From: Synechococcus sp. CO36386bin_37
GTDB taxonomy: Bacteria > Cyanobacteriota > Cyanobacteriia > PCC-6307 > Cyanobiaceae
DNA: 9,888 nucleotides
Direction of reading: 5' to 3'
Assembly: GCA_011525445.1 (NCBI GenBank)
Contig: WTGE01000184.1
Span: forward strand, 1-9,888
Shown: positions 1 to 6,579 of the stretch, piece by piece
Numbering within the stretch: the first letter of the stretch is position 1
Layout: every line of letters starts with the position of its first letter
The notes under the pieces: model-generated
Database searches by the model: none
Seen by the model: only the letters and a program-made list of their open reading frames with translations
Told to the model about the DNA's origin: nothing
Translations under genes and position numbers: made by a program

Positions 1-2
1 AC

Positions 3-116
3 ACCCTGGGCACCACCTGTGTGTCTCCCATTTATTACGAGATGAAGCCCACCAATGGTGAAGCCTGTCCGTCTGGCTGGATGAATGTTGGCGCTGGCTA
101 CTGCCGCAAAAAGTGA
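3..116 (+). CDS. C-terminal end of a small Cys-containing protein (5' partial)
   Basis: The reading frame is open from the window edge to a TGA at 114-116, giving 37 residues of a C-terminus. It ends in a Cys-Pro-Ser-Gly-Trp / Gly-Tyr-Cys pattern followed by a basic tail (CRKK), with a further Cys upstream. Such paired-Cys endings are common in small secreted or structural proteins. A CAPGY...C pattern also occurs in the Cys-rich frame at 4718, so a distant kinship is possible but unproven. A good hairpin terminator follows directly, which supports this as a real gene end. The function is unknown and the start lies outside the window. Confidence 0.6.
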   Translation, partial: TLGTTCVSPIYYEMKPTNGEACPSGWMNVGAGYCRKK

Positions 117-122
117 ACTCCC

Positions 123-155
123 AAGTGGTACCGAGTGCCTATGGTGCCACTTTTT
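123..155 (+). terminator. Rho-independent terminator
   Basis: A ten-base stem (AAGTGGTACC at 123-132 and GGTGCCACTT at 143-152, one G-U pair) encloses a ten-base loop and runs into TTTTT at 151-155. It sits seven bases after the stop of the partial gene at 3-116. Read on the other strand, the same hairpin could also slow transcription arriving from the minus-strand zinc-ribbon gene. Confidence 0.75.
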
Positions 156-205
156 GGTGATTCCCGGGTTTCGTTGACCAAACAGGCAATGTCAGACCTC
201 TTTTT

Positions 206-457
206 TCAGTTTGAGCCAAGGAAGTCGAACACTTTTTGGATGCCAGAGACAGTCTTTTTGTAGAACTCTGTGTAGCCGCACTCCGTGCAGGAAACAGCGT
301 TATATCGCTTGTTGCCTACATCAAAGAAGCTGCTCCAGAAACCTCCAGAGACACGAATCTGTCCCATCTCATAGGTTTGGCTACCGCACTTAGGACAGGT
401 GTAAGTCTTCGGGAAAGAATCAGGAAAGGCCATAAAGCTAAAGCGATGACCTTGCAT
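206..457 (-). CDS. Zinc-ribbon protein, DUF2082 / COG3478 type
   Basis: The product has two CxxC pairs (TCPKCGS near the N-terminus and SCTECGYTEFYK near residue 60) separated by about 32 residues that include an FDVGNKRY segment. This spacing and the C-terminal CGYTEFYK are typical of the DUF2082 family, described as predicted nucleic-acid-binding Zn-ribbon proteins with no established role. Four Cys are expected to bind one zinc. The start is uncertain. The ATG at 457 used here gives 83 aa. A TTG at 469 overlaps the stop of the upstream broken frame (TTGA). An ATG at 433 gives 75 aa, closest to what I recall as the usual family length. The gene ends with TGA, and the terminator at 123-155 may serve it in reverse. 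Confidence 0.8.
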   Translation of the reverse strand: MQGHRFSFMAFPDSFPKTYTCPKCGSQTYEMGQIRVSGGFWSSFFDVGNKRYNAVSCTECGYTEFYKKTVSGIQKVFDFLGSN

Positions 458-465
458 AGCAGGTT

Positions 466-935
466 TCAACTGGCCATGCCCGATCCATCGAGCAAAGCCA
501 ATACGGAGACAAGTTCGCTTTGAGCAGGCGAACGCTGCTCGTTAACAGGCCAGTGCTTCCACTCGGCACCTTCGGGGATTACCGGGGGTGCCTTCAGATC
601 CTTCGGTTCGTCCAGGGACACTCTCCATTGAGGGAGCCGACAGGGGGCAAGCTCAAAGCGCTCACACCGGATGCCGCCGAGGGAGCGACTGACATGTATC
701 AACCACTCATCCACTGCAACTTCTGACAGTCCTTCGCCACCTGGTCTCCGTTGTCCTCAGCAGTCTGAGGGGAGCCAGTGGTGGAGGAACTACTGCTGGA
801 TTGGCTTGACCAGTTGTTTGACAGGGGCCTCTAGAGCAAGTCATCGCAGTGCTTCTGAGCCTTGTGACCAACATTACAAACAGCGTTGAAGCAGATCATC
901 AACTGGTCCGGTGATTCCGGAGATGGTGCGTGCAT
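466..935 (-). pseudogene. Broken minus-strand gene, unknown product
   Basis: One frame runs from ATG 935 through a Cys-containing segment (CFNAVCNVGHKAQKHCDD), meets TAG at 833-831, and continues in the same frame through a Ser-rich stretch (SSQSSSSSTTGS) to about 720. There the plausible coding sense moves to another frame (EVAVDEWLIHVSRSLGG, then CERFELAPCRLPQWRVSLDE) that ends at TGA 468-466. One stop plus one frameshift suggest a decayed gene of roughly 155 codons. I do not recognise the family. Its stop overlaps a possible TTG start of the zinc-ribbon gene, so the two may once have been an operon. An alternative is two unrelated short genes. Confidence 0.5.
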
Positions 936-969
936 CGGACATGGCCAACCCTTTGCATCTTTAAATAGA

Positions 970-1287
970 GTGCATAAAGTCAATTCCGTAAAATCTGTGA
1001 ATTGGATTTGGATTCTCATCCTTATATATACGCTTCCTTTTGTAGCTCCTGGCCTTTTACTTTCAGCAATCGCCCTTAATTTTGCATGGCGTCGTGGTCC
1101 GATACACGAAGCAGACAAATTATCCTGCGCACTGGGAATTACTTTAGGAGTTTTGATATGGATCACCTGGGCGCGGTCAGTGGTTTCGTATGATTATGTA
1201 TTGGGCTTATTGTTTATAGGAGCTACACCAATCGCCGCGGCTCCTGCGCTTCTGCTTTACGGACCAGGCACACGGGCGGGAAAATAA
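970..1287 (+). CDS. Small three-helix membrane protein, unknown function
   Basis: The frame encodes about 105 residues with three hydrophobic segments at roughly residues 11-39, 51-68 and 76-97, and a basic C-terminal tail (TRAGK). It is presumably an inner-membrane protein. The frame is open back to a TTG at 886, but that extension overlaps the start of the minus-strand pseudogene and encodes a Gly/Asp-rich stretch unlike the rest. I therefore prefer GTG 970, with GTG 997 as another option. No ATG is available. The next downstream signal is the hairpin and terminator region at 1353-1424. I recognise no family. Confidence 0.55.
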   Translation: MHKVNSVKSVNWIWILILIYTLPFVAPGLLLSAIALNFAWRRGPIHEADKLSCALGITLGVLIWITWARSVVSYDYVLGLLFIGATPIAAAPALLLYGPGTRAGK

Positions 1288-1344
1288 ACAGTTTCTATTC
1301 GCCAAAGTCATTAGCAGACTGAGAGCTGCACAAGGGCCGCAAGG

Positions 1345-1424
1345 AAAAAGTAGGTAGCGTTGTTGTCGCTATCCATCACCCGACAGAACCTCACACACAA
1401 CCCTGCCAGAAAAAGCAGGGTTTT
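1345..1424 (+). ncRNA. Candidate small RNA with Yfr1-like architecture
   Basis: This gap has a stem-loop (GGTAGCG at 1353-1359 with CGCTATC at 1367-1373), an unpaired stretch with CCTCACAC at 1389-1396, then a strong terminator hairpin. Yfr1 of cyanobacteria is known to be a short RNA with two stem-loops flanking a single-stranded ACUCCUCACAC motif. Here eight of those bases are present in the same relative place. The remaining bases differ, and Yfr1 normally sits at a conserved core locus, so this is a Yfr1-like candidate rather than an identification. It could equally be the 3' UTR of the membrane-protein gene. Confidence 0.3.
1399..1424 (+). terminator. Rho-independent terminator
   Basis: An eight-base perfect stem (AACCCTGC at 1399-1406, GCAGGGTT at 1415-1422) with an A-rich eight-base loop runs into TTTT. 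It can terminate the membrane-protein gene or the candidate small RNA, and insulates the secreted-protein gene that starts at 1473. Confidence 0.75.
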
Positions 1425-1472
1425 GCCGTCTCTTTGAATCGTCGCTAATATTTAATAATTAAAGCGGCTTTC

Positions 1473-1853
1473 ATGGGCAAGGCATTTTTAGCAGTATTCG
1501 CATTTGCCTGTATTGTCACTCCCTTCGTTGCTGGTTCAGTCAGAGCACAAAATTACCCTTCACCTCCAGGCAATGATTGGATATTTTATGGGTTTTCAAC
1601 GACAACCCAGGGCTATGATGAAGAGCGTTGGCTGAGTATAACTGGCAGAGAAGGTGATATCGTCTACTATGAGCAAGGTCACAGAATGCCTGGAGGCAAG
1701 CATTGGGGATTGACAGAATACGAGGCAGATTGCATTCGGAATGTATTTGCTAATTTAGCGTTGGATGGAGAGGCATTACCGTGGATCGGGTTGGAGAAAT
1801 TTCGTAGCCTTAACGAAAGGGAACGAGTGATCGTATGTCCCAATCACAGTTAA
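1473..1853 (+). CDS. Small secreted protein with signal peptide
   Basis: The 126-residue product begins with a textbook signal peptide: a Lys near the start, a hydrophobic core over residues 4-20, and a likely cleavage after VRA (residue 25). The mature part of about 100 residues starts QNYPSPPGNDW. It is rich in Trp, Tyr and Glu and has two Cys (in EADCIRN and in VIVCPN near the C-terminus) that could form one disulfide. An exported, periplasmic or outer-surface location is likely. The family is not recognised. It stands alone behind a terminator, with AT-rich sequence (TAATATTTAATAATT, about 1446-1460) that could hold its promoter. There is no clear Shine-Dalgarno site. Confidence 0.75.
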   Translation: MGKAFLAVFAFACIVTPFVAGSVRAQNYPSPPGNDWIFYGFSTTTQGYDEERWLSITGREGDIVYYEQGHRMPGGKHWGLTEYEADCIRNVFANLALDGEALPWIGLEKFRSLNERERVIVCPNHS

Positions 1854-1970
1854 CTCGCCGCATATATGAGTTTGATTAAGAGGCTCTAGTGCAGTCATAT
1901 TGATTCAAAGCCAACACAATGTCTTGAACAACATACTAACCAAAAGCAATACAATAATCACCTTCGAGAT

Positions 1971-2044
1971 AAGCAGGGAAGGAAGTGTGATTCCAGAAAA
2001 CACCCCGGCAGAACAATCACACAGAACATTAGCCCTGCTTTTGC
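1971..2044. repeat. Nested inverted repeat, possible structured RNA or terminator
   Basis: Two perfect eight-base stems nest: the outer AAGCAGGG (1971-1978) pairs with CCCTGCTT (2033-2040), and the inner GTGTGATT (1985-1992) pairs with AATCACAC (2015-2022). TTTT follows on the plus strand. It lies between the end of the secreted-protein gene and the end of the minus-strand pseudogene, so it could be a convergent terminator, a structured RNA, or a small palindromic repeat element. No gene is otherwise visible in 1856-2060. Confidence 0.5.
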
Positions 2045-2060
2045 GAGCCTATTTTTGTGG

Positions 2061-2980
2061 CTACAAACGAAGTGAGGCTACTTCTGGGATCCCTGCTGAT
2101 TCCAAAAGACTCTTGCCCTTCTTGGTCAGACCACCTGTCTCCTATTCCACGTCTGAGATGAGGACATCAGTGGCATCAACCACTTCGCCATTCCACGTCT
2201 GTTGCTCGGGGTCTGACATGAAGTCAGAAAAGGTCTTGCCATCACTACCGCCCATTGGGGGTTGAAGAGAATCCTTGGCTTTCTACTTGTCATCTCTGCC
2301 CATTCCCTTGATGGCATCAACTCGGGTCTGGAGCCTTTGGGCTTAGCTGAGCAACAACGTGTCACGAGAACCCAGCTTTGATTTGCCTCCTGCGTGATAC
2401 GCCAAGTCTTGGAAAGGGAGCTTAATGTTTCCATCACCACCACTGGTTGGTGTCGTCCGGGAGATGGAGAAGAAGTTATCGGCGTTCTTCCTAATCGTTC
2501 GACTTCCCCCTTCACCGGCTGCGGGTGCTGTCTCTGTAGGGGTGGGAGGTAGTCCTGTTGTCCTGTGGGTCCGTTGGGAGCAGCTCTGAGGTTGTTGTTG
2601 ATCGTGTTGAGGTCGTTGTAGTTCTGCCTCAGTCCGGCACCGATCTCTGACTTATGCATCTGGAAGTCAGAGGCAAAGTCGTTTAGACGAGCTGCCTTGT
2701 CGTAGTCCTTCTCCATCTCGGCTTGAGAGATGAGCCGCTTGAGTTCGGCTTCTGGCCGTGGCGACTTACGGAGACGAGCAATGCCTTGGGGTCCTCCCAG
2801 GTCGTCCATCTGAATCGCAAGGGGTGGTGTGGGGGTCGATCCTTGTCCTGCAACACCAGGAACTCTTATCTGCTGCTGAATTCTGGATTGGTCTAGACGT
2901 GATTTGTCGGTTGCATCCAAATAGTCCGGGAACTCACGGCTTTCTCTCAGTAGTTCAAGGAGTCGTAGGGTACTTTTCAT
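2061..2980 (-). pseudogene. Large decayed minus-strand gene, possibly phage-derived
   Basis: The first part (from ATG 2980, preceded by GAAGA) reads as a charged, helix-rich, Pro/Gln-containing protein. It includes an AELKRLISQAEMEKDYDKAA stretch and a Pro/Gln linker. At a run of five G (plus-strand CCCCC 2506-2510) the sense moves to the -1 frame and continues NADNFFSISRTTPTSGG and LPFQDLAYHAGGKSK. It then passes TAA 2345-2343, TAG 2285-2283 and TAG 2144-2142, with good coding sense between them (KTFSDFMSDPEQQTWNGEVV), and ends at TAG 2063-2061. That is about 305 codons in all. I do not recognise the family. The size, composition and neighbours suggest a phage or mobile-element protein. Staying in the first frame after the G run gives a Trp/Arg/Met-rich tail that looks non-coding. 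Confidence 0.6.
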
Positions 2981-2986
2981 TCTTCG

Positions 2987-3121
2987 TCTGACTCTAATTG
3001 GACGTCATTCATATATAGTCACCCCCTACAAAACTTGAATTAAAAAGACCAGCAATCGCCTTGTCTGACTGAGATGTTGGAGTGTCTATTTAATTTGTTG
3101 ACGCCATACGAAGCCGTTGCT
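2987..3121 (+). repeat. Leader repeat copy A, upstream of first EF-hand paralogue
   Basis: This 135-base non-coding segment recurs upstream of the second paralogue, with about four of five bases identical by eye. Shared blocks include AGTCACCCC, ACTTGAATT, AGCAATCGC, TTGTCTGACTGA, TTGGAGT and TACGAAGCCGTTGCT. Such strong conservation outside the coding part suggests a promoter, operator or RNA leader retained after tandem duplication. Confidence 0.75.
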
Positions 3122-3153
3122 ACAACCGGATTGACATTGACGCAAAGTTCACT

Positions 3154-3696
3154 ATGTCCTTTGTAATTGCTGCTGCATGTTGGGCTAACTTAGCCAGCTT
3201 CTGTCACGACAAGAGTCTTGATGATAATATATTGATTGCTTCATTACGCTCACCCAAGCGCAAACAGAATAAATCAAAGAACATACGCAAGAATCACTAT
3301 GCGTTTGATGTCGATCATAACGGCTTAGATGTTAATGGTTTCGTTCTTCATGCCGATAAACACGAAGGCAAAAGACACAAATTCCGTGTTTATATAGACT
3401 CCAATGAAAACAACAGATTTGACAAGAATGATCTGTTCTTTGGTCGTACCGGACTAAAAGACAAGCACTCTAAAAATGGTGTTGGTGGGATCCTTGATGA
3501 GGATGAGATTGGTCAACTCGAGGTGAAATTCAAGAAACCAAAATCCAACGCATCAATGAGAGATTCCGAGGACATTGATGGCATTTCGCAAAGTATTGTA
3601 GCTGCTACCGGCAGTATTGTTTCAATGAACTTCATGGATGCCGCTGGCGATATTGTCGCTCAAGTTGATCCATCAATAGGCGATTGGTGGTATTAA
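3154..3696 (+). CDS. EF-hand-like calcium-binding protein, paralogue 1
   Basis: The 180-residue product carries a central domain shared with the next gene. It contains FDVDHNGLDVNGF, HKFRVYIDSNEN and an EF-hand-like 12-residue loop at about residues 82-93, with Asp/Asn at positions 1, 3, 5, 9 and 12. A second acidic turn, LDEDEIGQLEVKF, follows. Calcium binding is inferred from the loop only; no paired second canonical hand is evident. The N-terminus (about 45 residues) is hydrophobic then basic but not a clear signal peptide. The C-terminus (SIVAATGSIVSMNFMDAAGD...DWWY) is unique. Start ATG 3154 lies 33 bases after the duplicated leader. The family is not recognised. Confidence 0.75.
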   Translation: MSFVIAAACWANLASFCHDKSLDDNILIASLRSPKRKQNKSKNIRKNHYAFDVDHNGLDVNGFVLHADKHEGKRHKFRVYIDSNENNRFDKNDLFFGRTGLKDKHSKNGVGGILDEDEIGQLEVKFKKPKSNASMRDSEDIDGISQSIVAATGSIVSMNFMDAAGDIVAQVDPSIGDWWY

Positions 3697-3741
3697 TATT
3701 AGTTGCATGATTGCCTGATGTGACTCCAGCCTCCCTCTTTA

Positions 3742-3875
3742 TCTGACTCAAATTGGTCATCATGGATATTTAGTCACCCCTTTAGAACTTGAATTGACAA
3801 GACTAGCAATCGCTTTGTCTGACTGAAATATTGGAGTCTCTAATTATGTTATTGACGCTTTACGAAGCCGTTGCT
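3742..3875 (+). repeat. Leader repeat copy B, upstream of second EF-hand paralogue
   Basis: This is the second copy of the leader, 134 bases long and offset by about 755 bases from copy A. It shares the same ordered blocks, ending TACGAAGCCGTTGCT. An AT-rich element (TAATTATGTTATTGAC) sits where copy A has TATTTAATTTGTTGAC, a possible promoter or TTGAC box. The whole unit, leader plus gene, appears to have been duplicated in tandem and then diverged. Confidence 0.75.
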
Positions 3876-3902
3876 ATGAACTAGCTAGTGACATCATGCT
3901 TT

Positions 3903-4568
3903 ATGGCTACTGCCAAAGGTGCTTGGATTGCCACTTCCAATATCAACGCTGGTTTCATTGATCTGGCGCGTCGTAGATCTAAAGAAATAACAGAAGACGA
4001 TTTAATCGCATTTAATCAACGAAATCACCACTACACCTTTGACGTTGACCACAAAGGTCTGGATATCAATGGATTCATACTTCATACCGATAAGCACAAA
4101 GGTAAGCGTCAGAAGTTCCGTGTTTACTTAGACTCCAATGAAAACGGTCGCTTCGACAAGAATGACCAGTTAATTGGTAGAACTGGCCTGAAGCATAAGC
4201 ATGCCGCTAAAGGTGTTGGTAATTTGCTTGATGAAGATGAGGTTGGTCAACTTGAGGTGAAGTTTACAAGATACAAATCCAATGCATCAATGAAGTCTGA
4301 CGAGAATGCAGATAATGCAACTCTCTTCTCAGTAAATGGTTTGATTTTCTGTCAGCCGGATGACGGGTGTATTTCTTGGATAGGGGCAAATCCTTACTTC
4401 ATCACCGCTGACAAGGTAAATACATTCTCCGCATCTAAAGCTTTAAGCACTTCAAGCACTTCCTACATGGATGATCCTGAGTGGCAGAAGATGTGGCAAA
4501 AGTATTGTACTGGCGATGCAAAACCTCCCTATCCAGAAGACTGCTTCTTTGGTTATCCATATTCATAG
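3903..4568 (+). CDS. EF-hand-like calcium-binding protein, paralogue 2
   Basis: The 221-residue product repeats the central domain of its upstream neighbour, with FDVDHKGLDINGF, KFRVYLDSNENG, a more canonical EF-hand loop at about residues 77-88 (Gly at loop position 6), and LDEDEVGQLEVKF. Its C-terminus is about 50 residues longer and unrelated, with Cys residues (FCQPDDGC; KYCTGD; EDCFFGYPY), a Ser/Thr-rich spacer and a Trp-rich segment (WQKMWQKYC). I chose ATG 3903 because its distance from the leader repeat matches that of paralogue 1. A GTG at 3888 would add five residues. The divergent tails suggest the two copies took on different partners. Confidence 0.75.
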   Translation: MATAKGAWIATSNINAGFIDLARRRSKEITEDDLIAFNQRNHHYTFDVDHKGLDINGFILHTDKHKGKRQKFRVYLDSNENGRFDKNDQLIGRTGLKHKHAAKGVGNLLDEDEVGQLEVKFTRYKSNASMKSDENADNATLFSVNGLIFCQPDDGCISWIGANPYFITADKVNTFSASKALSTSSTSYMDDPEWQKMWQKYCTGDAKPPYPEDCFFGYPYS

Positions 4569-4603
4569 GCACCAGCCGTCACGTTGTTCGCCTGGTGTCT
4601 TCT
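4568..4603 (+). terminator. Weak candidate terminator after the EF-hand pair
   Basis: An eight-base stem (GGCACCAG at 4568-4575 with CTGGTGTC at 4592-4599, one G-U pair) and a 16-base loop follow the stop codon. They are trailed only by TTCTC, so termination would be weak. Confidence 0.35.
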
Positions 4604-4687
4604 CTAAGGCTGCTGTATGGCTTTCTGCGGAGTCTGATATTCGTTGCAAAAAGCGAGGCCTGACTTTTAACTGTCTGCAGAAGAGAT

Positions 4688-4694
4688 CTAAATA
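4688..4694 (+). promoter_or_regulatory. T4-late-promoter-like CTAAATA box
   Basis: CTAAATA lies 24 bases before the ATG at 4718. T4-type phages use a late promoter core of TATAAATA, and related boxes are reported in T4-like cyanophages. Position and sequence fit, but a seven-base AT-rich match can arise by chance. Confidence 0.25.
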
Positions 4695-4717
4695 CCTCAA
4701 ATCCCCATTTGGGGGTT

Positions 4718-5927
4718 ATGGCACTGAAGAAGTACATCGATACAGGGTTGGCTAATGCCAGAACGACTCACGAAGAGTCAGTACGAGTTAATGAATCGAC
4801 CTTTGACTCCGTCGCTCATGCTGTTGCTAACCAAGACATTAGAAATACGATCAAAGATGCCTTTCTAAACGAGGCATCAAGGAAAGCAGCGAGACGAGTT
4901 ACCCCCGACCTACCCCAGTGTGCTCCTGGGTATGTCTACTCAAGAGAAGATAAGACCTGTGTTCCTAGGACAGCTAAGAATGATGTGAAGGTCAGAGGTG
5001 GAGTAGATGCCGGTACTGGTTGTGGAAACCAATGCAACATCACGGGGCAAACAGGCCTCAATAGTGATGGCTATGCCTATGAGGAACCCTTCGTCAGAGG
5101 AACAGACGATGGTGGTTTAGGTGCTGCTCAGTCCATAGGGGAGTCGAAGAAGTGCAAAAACGACGACTGCGACTGCAATAAGTGCAAGAAGAAGAGGAGA
5201 ACCTCAACGACCATCCTGGGTGGTGTTTTCGGATACGGGGCAGGACATCACAAGCCTGATAACGACAACGACAACAACGAAGCTGGTGACTGCGGTGGTG
5301 GAGATGGTGGTGGTGAAGCGATGAGCCAATCAGTCAGGCGGCGAATGGCTCGGATCAAGAAGAAAGCCAAGGGGCAGCAGCTTGCGTTGTTTGTGGATAT
5401 GCCAAGTGCAGGTGTGACAACCCACTCGAGAGACCCTTCACTCTGTGACCTATTTCACGGAAGGTAGTTCTAGGGGATCCCTCCATAAGGTCCGCATTCA
5501 GAACATTGCCGCAGGTCGGAATATCTTTGGTGCAAAGCCACTGACCTCTGTCACCGACCGAGGCAAAGGTGATGTCGTCCAATTCCTCTACAAAGCCCAT
5601 ACATCCGGCGTGAGTCCAAAAGGTGGGGCATCCGGACAAGAATCTCTATGACGCCTTCCCAAAGGTGGATCTGACTGACCTCAGGAACAAAGGATAGGAA
5701 GACTATCCTGTATGGATGCAACCTTCATTACCTACCCAGAGTGGTGGATCAGAACAAGATAATTATTGCAATCAATATTCTGAATCGTATTCCGGCTTCT
5801 AGTCACAAGCAGACGATCCATGATTACCGGTTTGATCGGGCGTAATCAAAGTTCGATAAGTCGATTGATGTGGTCAAAGACCAAGACATTGCTCTGAGTT
5901 TGCCGGTCTGGACAAGACCAAACGAGG
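4718..5927 (+). pseudogene. Long Cys-rich gene broken by frameshifts, likely phage-derived
   Basis: From ATG 4718 (a TTG at 4709 is also possible) the frame encodes a helical N-terminus (about residues 1-60), a CAPGYVYSREDKTC motif, CGNQC, a metal-binding-like CKNDDCDCNKCKKKRR and an Asp/Asn/Gly-rich stretch. At about 5345-5375 the sense moves to another frame with CVVCGYAKCRCDNP, then at 5446 to a third (KVRIQNIAAGRNIFGAKP, DVVQFLYKAHTSG). At about 5620 it changes again (HPDKNLYDAFPKVDLTDL), and at about 5685 once more (KDRKTILYGCNLHYLPRVVD), passing TAA 5843-5845 before fading near 5927. Together that is about 400 codons. The GCNLHYLP motif reminds me of a conserved virion-associated protein of T4-like cyanophages, from memory and at low confidence. 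The intact first frame alone runs on to a stop at 5465-5467. Confidence 0.6.
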
Positions 5928-6188
5928 TCAAGCTTGATGGTTCGAGTCAGACATTCTGTGAAGTTCCTCTAGTTCATCCTGATGTCTGTCGGATCGATCA
6001 TCGGAAAGATTGTAGACTGCGGAGAGACTGTCCCAGGTCTGAACCATCCGGTCCTCCACAAGGATGCACCTGGTGCTTTTGATCTCGTTGCGGATTGCGA
6101 TTCGAGCTTTATTAAGGGATGGGTCAACACTTAATTGATCGTACTCGCCCTTTAATTGCTCAATATACTGAAGCATACACTCCCGCAT
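5928..6188 (-). CDS. Small charged helical protein, unknown function
   Basis: This ATG-started 86-residue frame has strongly amphipathic, charged composition throughout (YIEQLKGEYDQL, KARIAIRNEIKSTRC, SDRHQDELEELHRM), consistent with an all-helical or coiled-coil cytoplasmic protein. No signal peptide or membrane segment is present. It converges tail-to-tail with the decayed plus-strand gene, whose readable sense ends at the stop of this gene, so the boundary may be a recombination junction. It is divergent from the 55-residue gene at 6389. Small proteins of this kind are typical of phages and genomic islands. The family is not recognised. Confidence 0.65.
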   Translation of the reverse strand: MRECMLQYIEQLKGEYDQLSVDPSLNKARIAIRNEIKSTRCILVEDRMVQTWDSLSAVYNLSDDRSDRHQDELEELHRMSDSNHQA

Positions 6189-6388
6189 TTCCTAATATAG
6201 TTTCATCGCTTGACTGCTCAATATGGCTTATCACGAACGCATAATTTGAGTTTATTTAGATCACACTCCTTGAAAATGGATCATTGAATCCGTAGCCTTG
6301 TACGGCTATTACGAAACTGAATCGCACACATAGCCTCTGTTTGCTTAAATCATATGGTTAGCATGAAAAGGTTATATGGGTCAGTGGA

Positions 6389-6556
6389 ATGGCAGTTCAA
6401 TACTCACCAATTGAACGACTTGACTTTGCTCTGAAGTGGGAGAGTGCTCGTCTCTCCTACTTCGAATCCCTTGGCTGGAAAGACAGAGTCAAAGAACAGA
6501 ACTCTAAGATCGATAGGATTCAGTATGAATTGAATCAACTTTACGCTGGTGGTTGA
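6389..6556 (+). CDS. 55-residue helical protein, unknown function
   Basis: An uninterrupted ATG frame encodes 55 residues of sensible composition: a basic/acidic helical body (ERLDFALKWESARLSYFESL) and a second helix (KEQNSKIDRIQYELNQL) ending in AGG. It is too short for usual length cut-offs. It converges with the uvsY relic, with 23 bases between the stops. There is no clear Shine-Dalgarno site. The 200-base gap before it (6189-6388) holds only a small hairpin (TAGCC/GGCTA, near 6293-6308) and possible divergent promoters. Nothing identifies the function. Confidence 0.55.
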   Translation: MAVQYSPIERLDFALKWESARLSYFESLGWKDRVKEQNSKIDRIQYELNQLYAGG

Positions 6557-6579
6557 TATCGAGATTCAGTACACCATAT

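Noticed and set aside
211..889. Plus-strand ORFs at 211-393, 236-523, 520-726 and 671-889
   Set aside because: They are shadows opposite the zinc-ribbon gene and the broken minus-strand gene; their composition (Arg/Ser/Pro/Cys-rich) looks antisense.
831..1166. Full-length minus-strand 111-residue ORF
   Set aside because: Only the part from ATG 935 reads like coding sequence. The upstream portion is antisense to the small membrane protein gene.
1900..2265. Plus-strand 121-residue ORF
   Set aside because: It runs through the nested inverted repeat and then opposite the minus-strand pseudogene; no convincing start or protein-like composition.
5355..5639. Minus-strand 94-residue ORF
   Set aside because: Antisense to the frameshifted plus-strand gene, whose sense strand gives more plausible peptide sequence in every segment.
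5938..5960. tRNA T-arm-like GGTTCGAGTC
   Set aside because: Flanking bases do not form a T stem or a cloverleaf, and the stretch is inside the minus-strand 86-residue gene.
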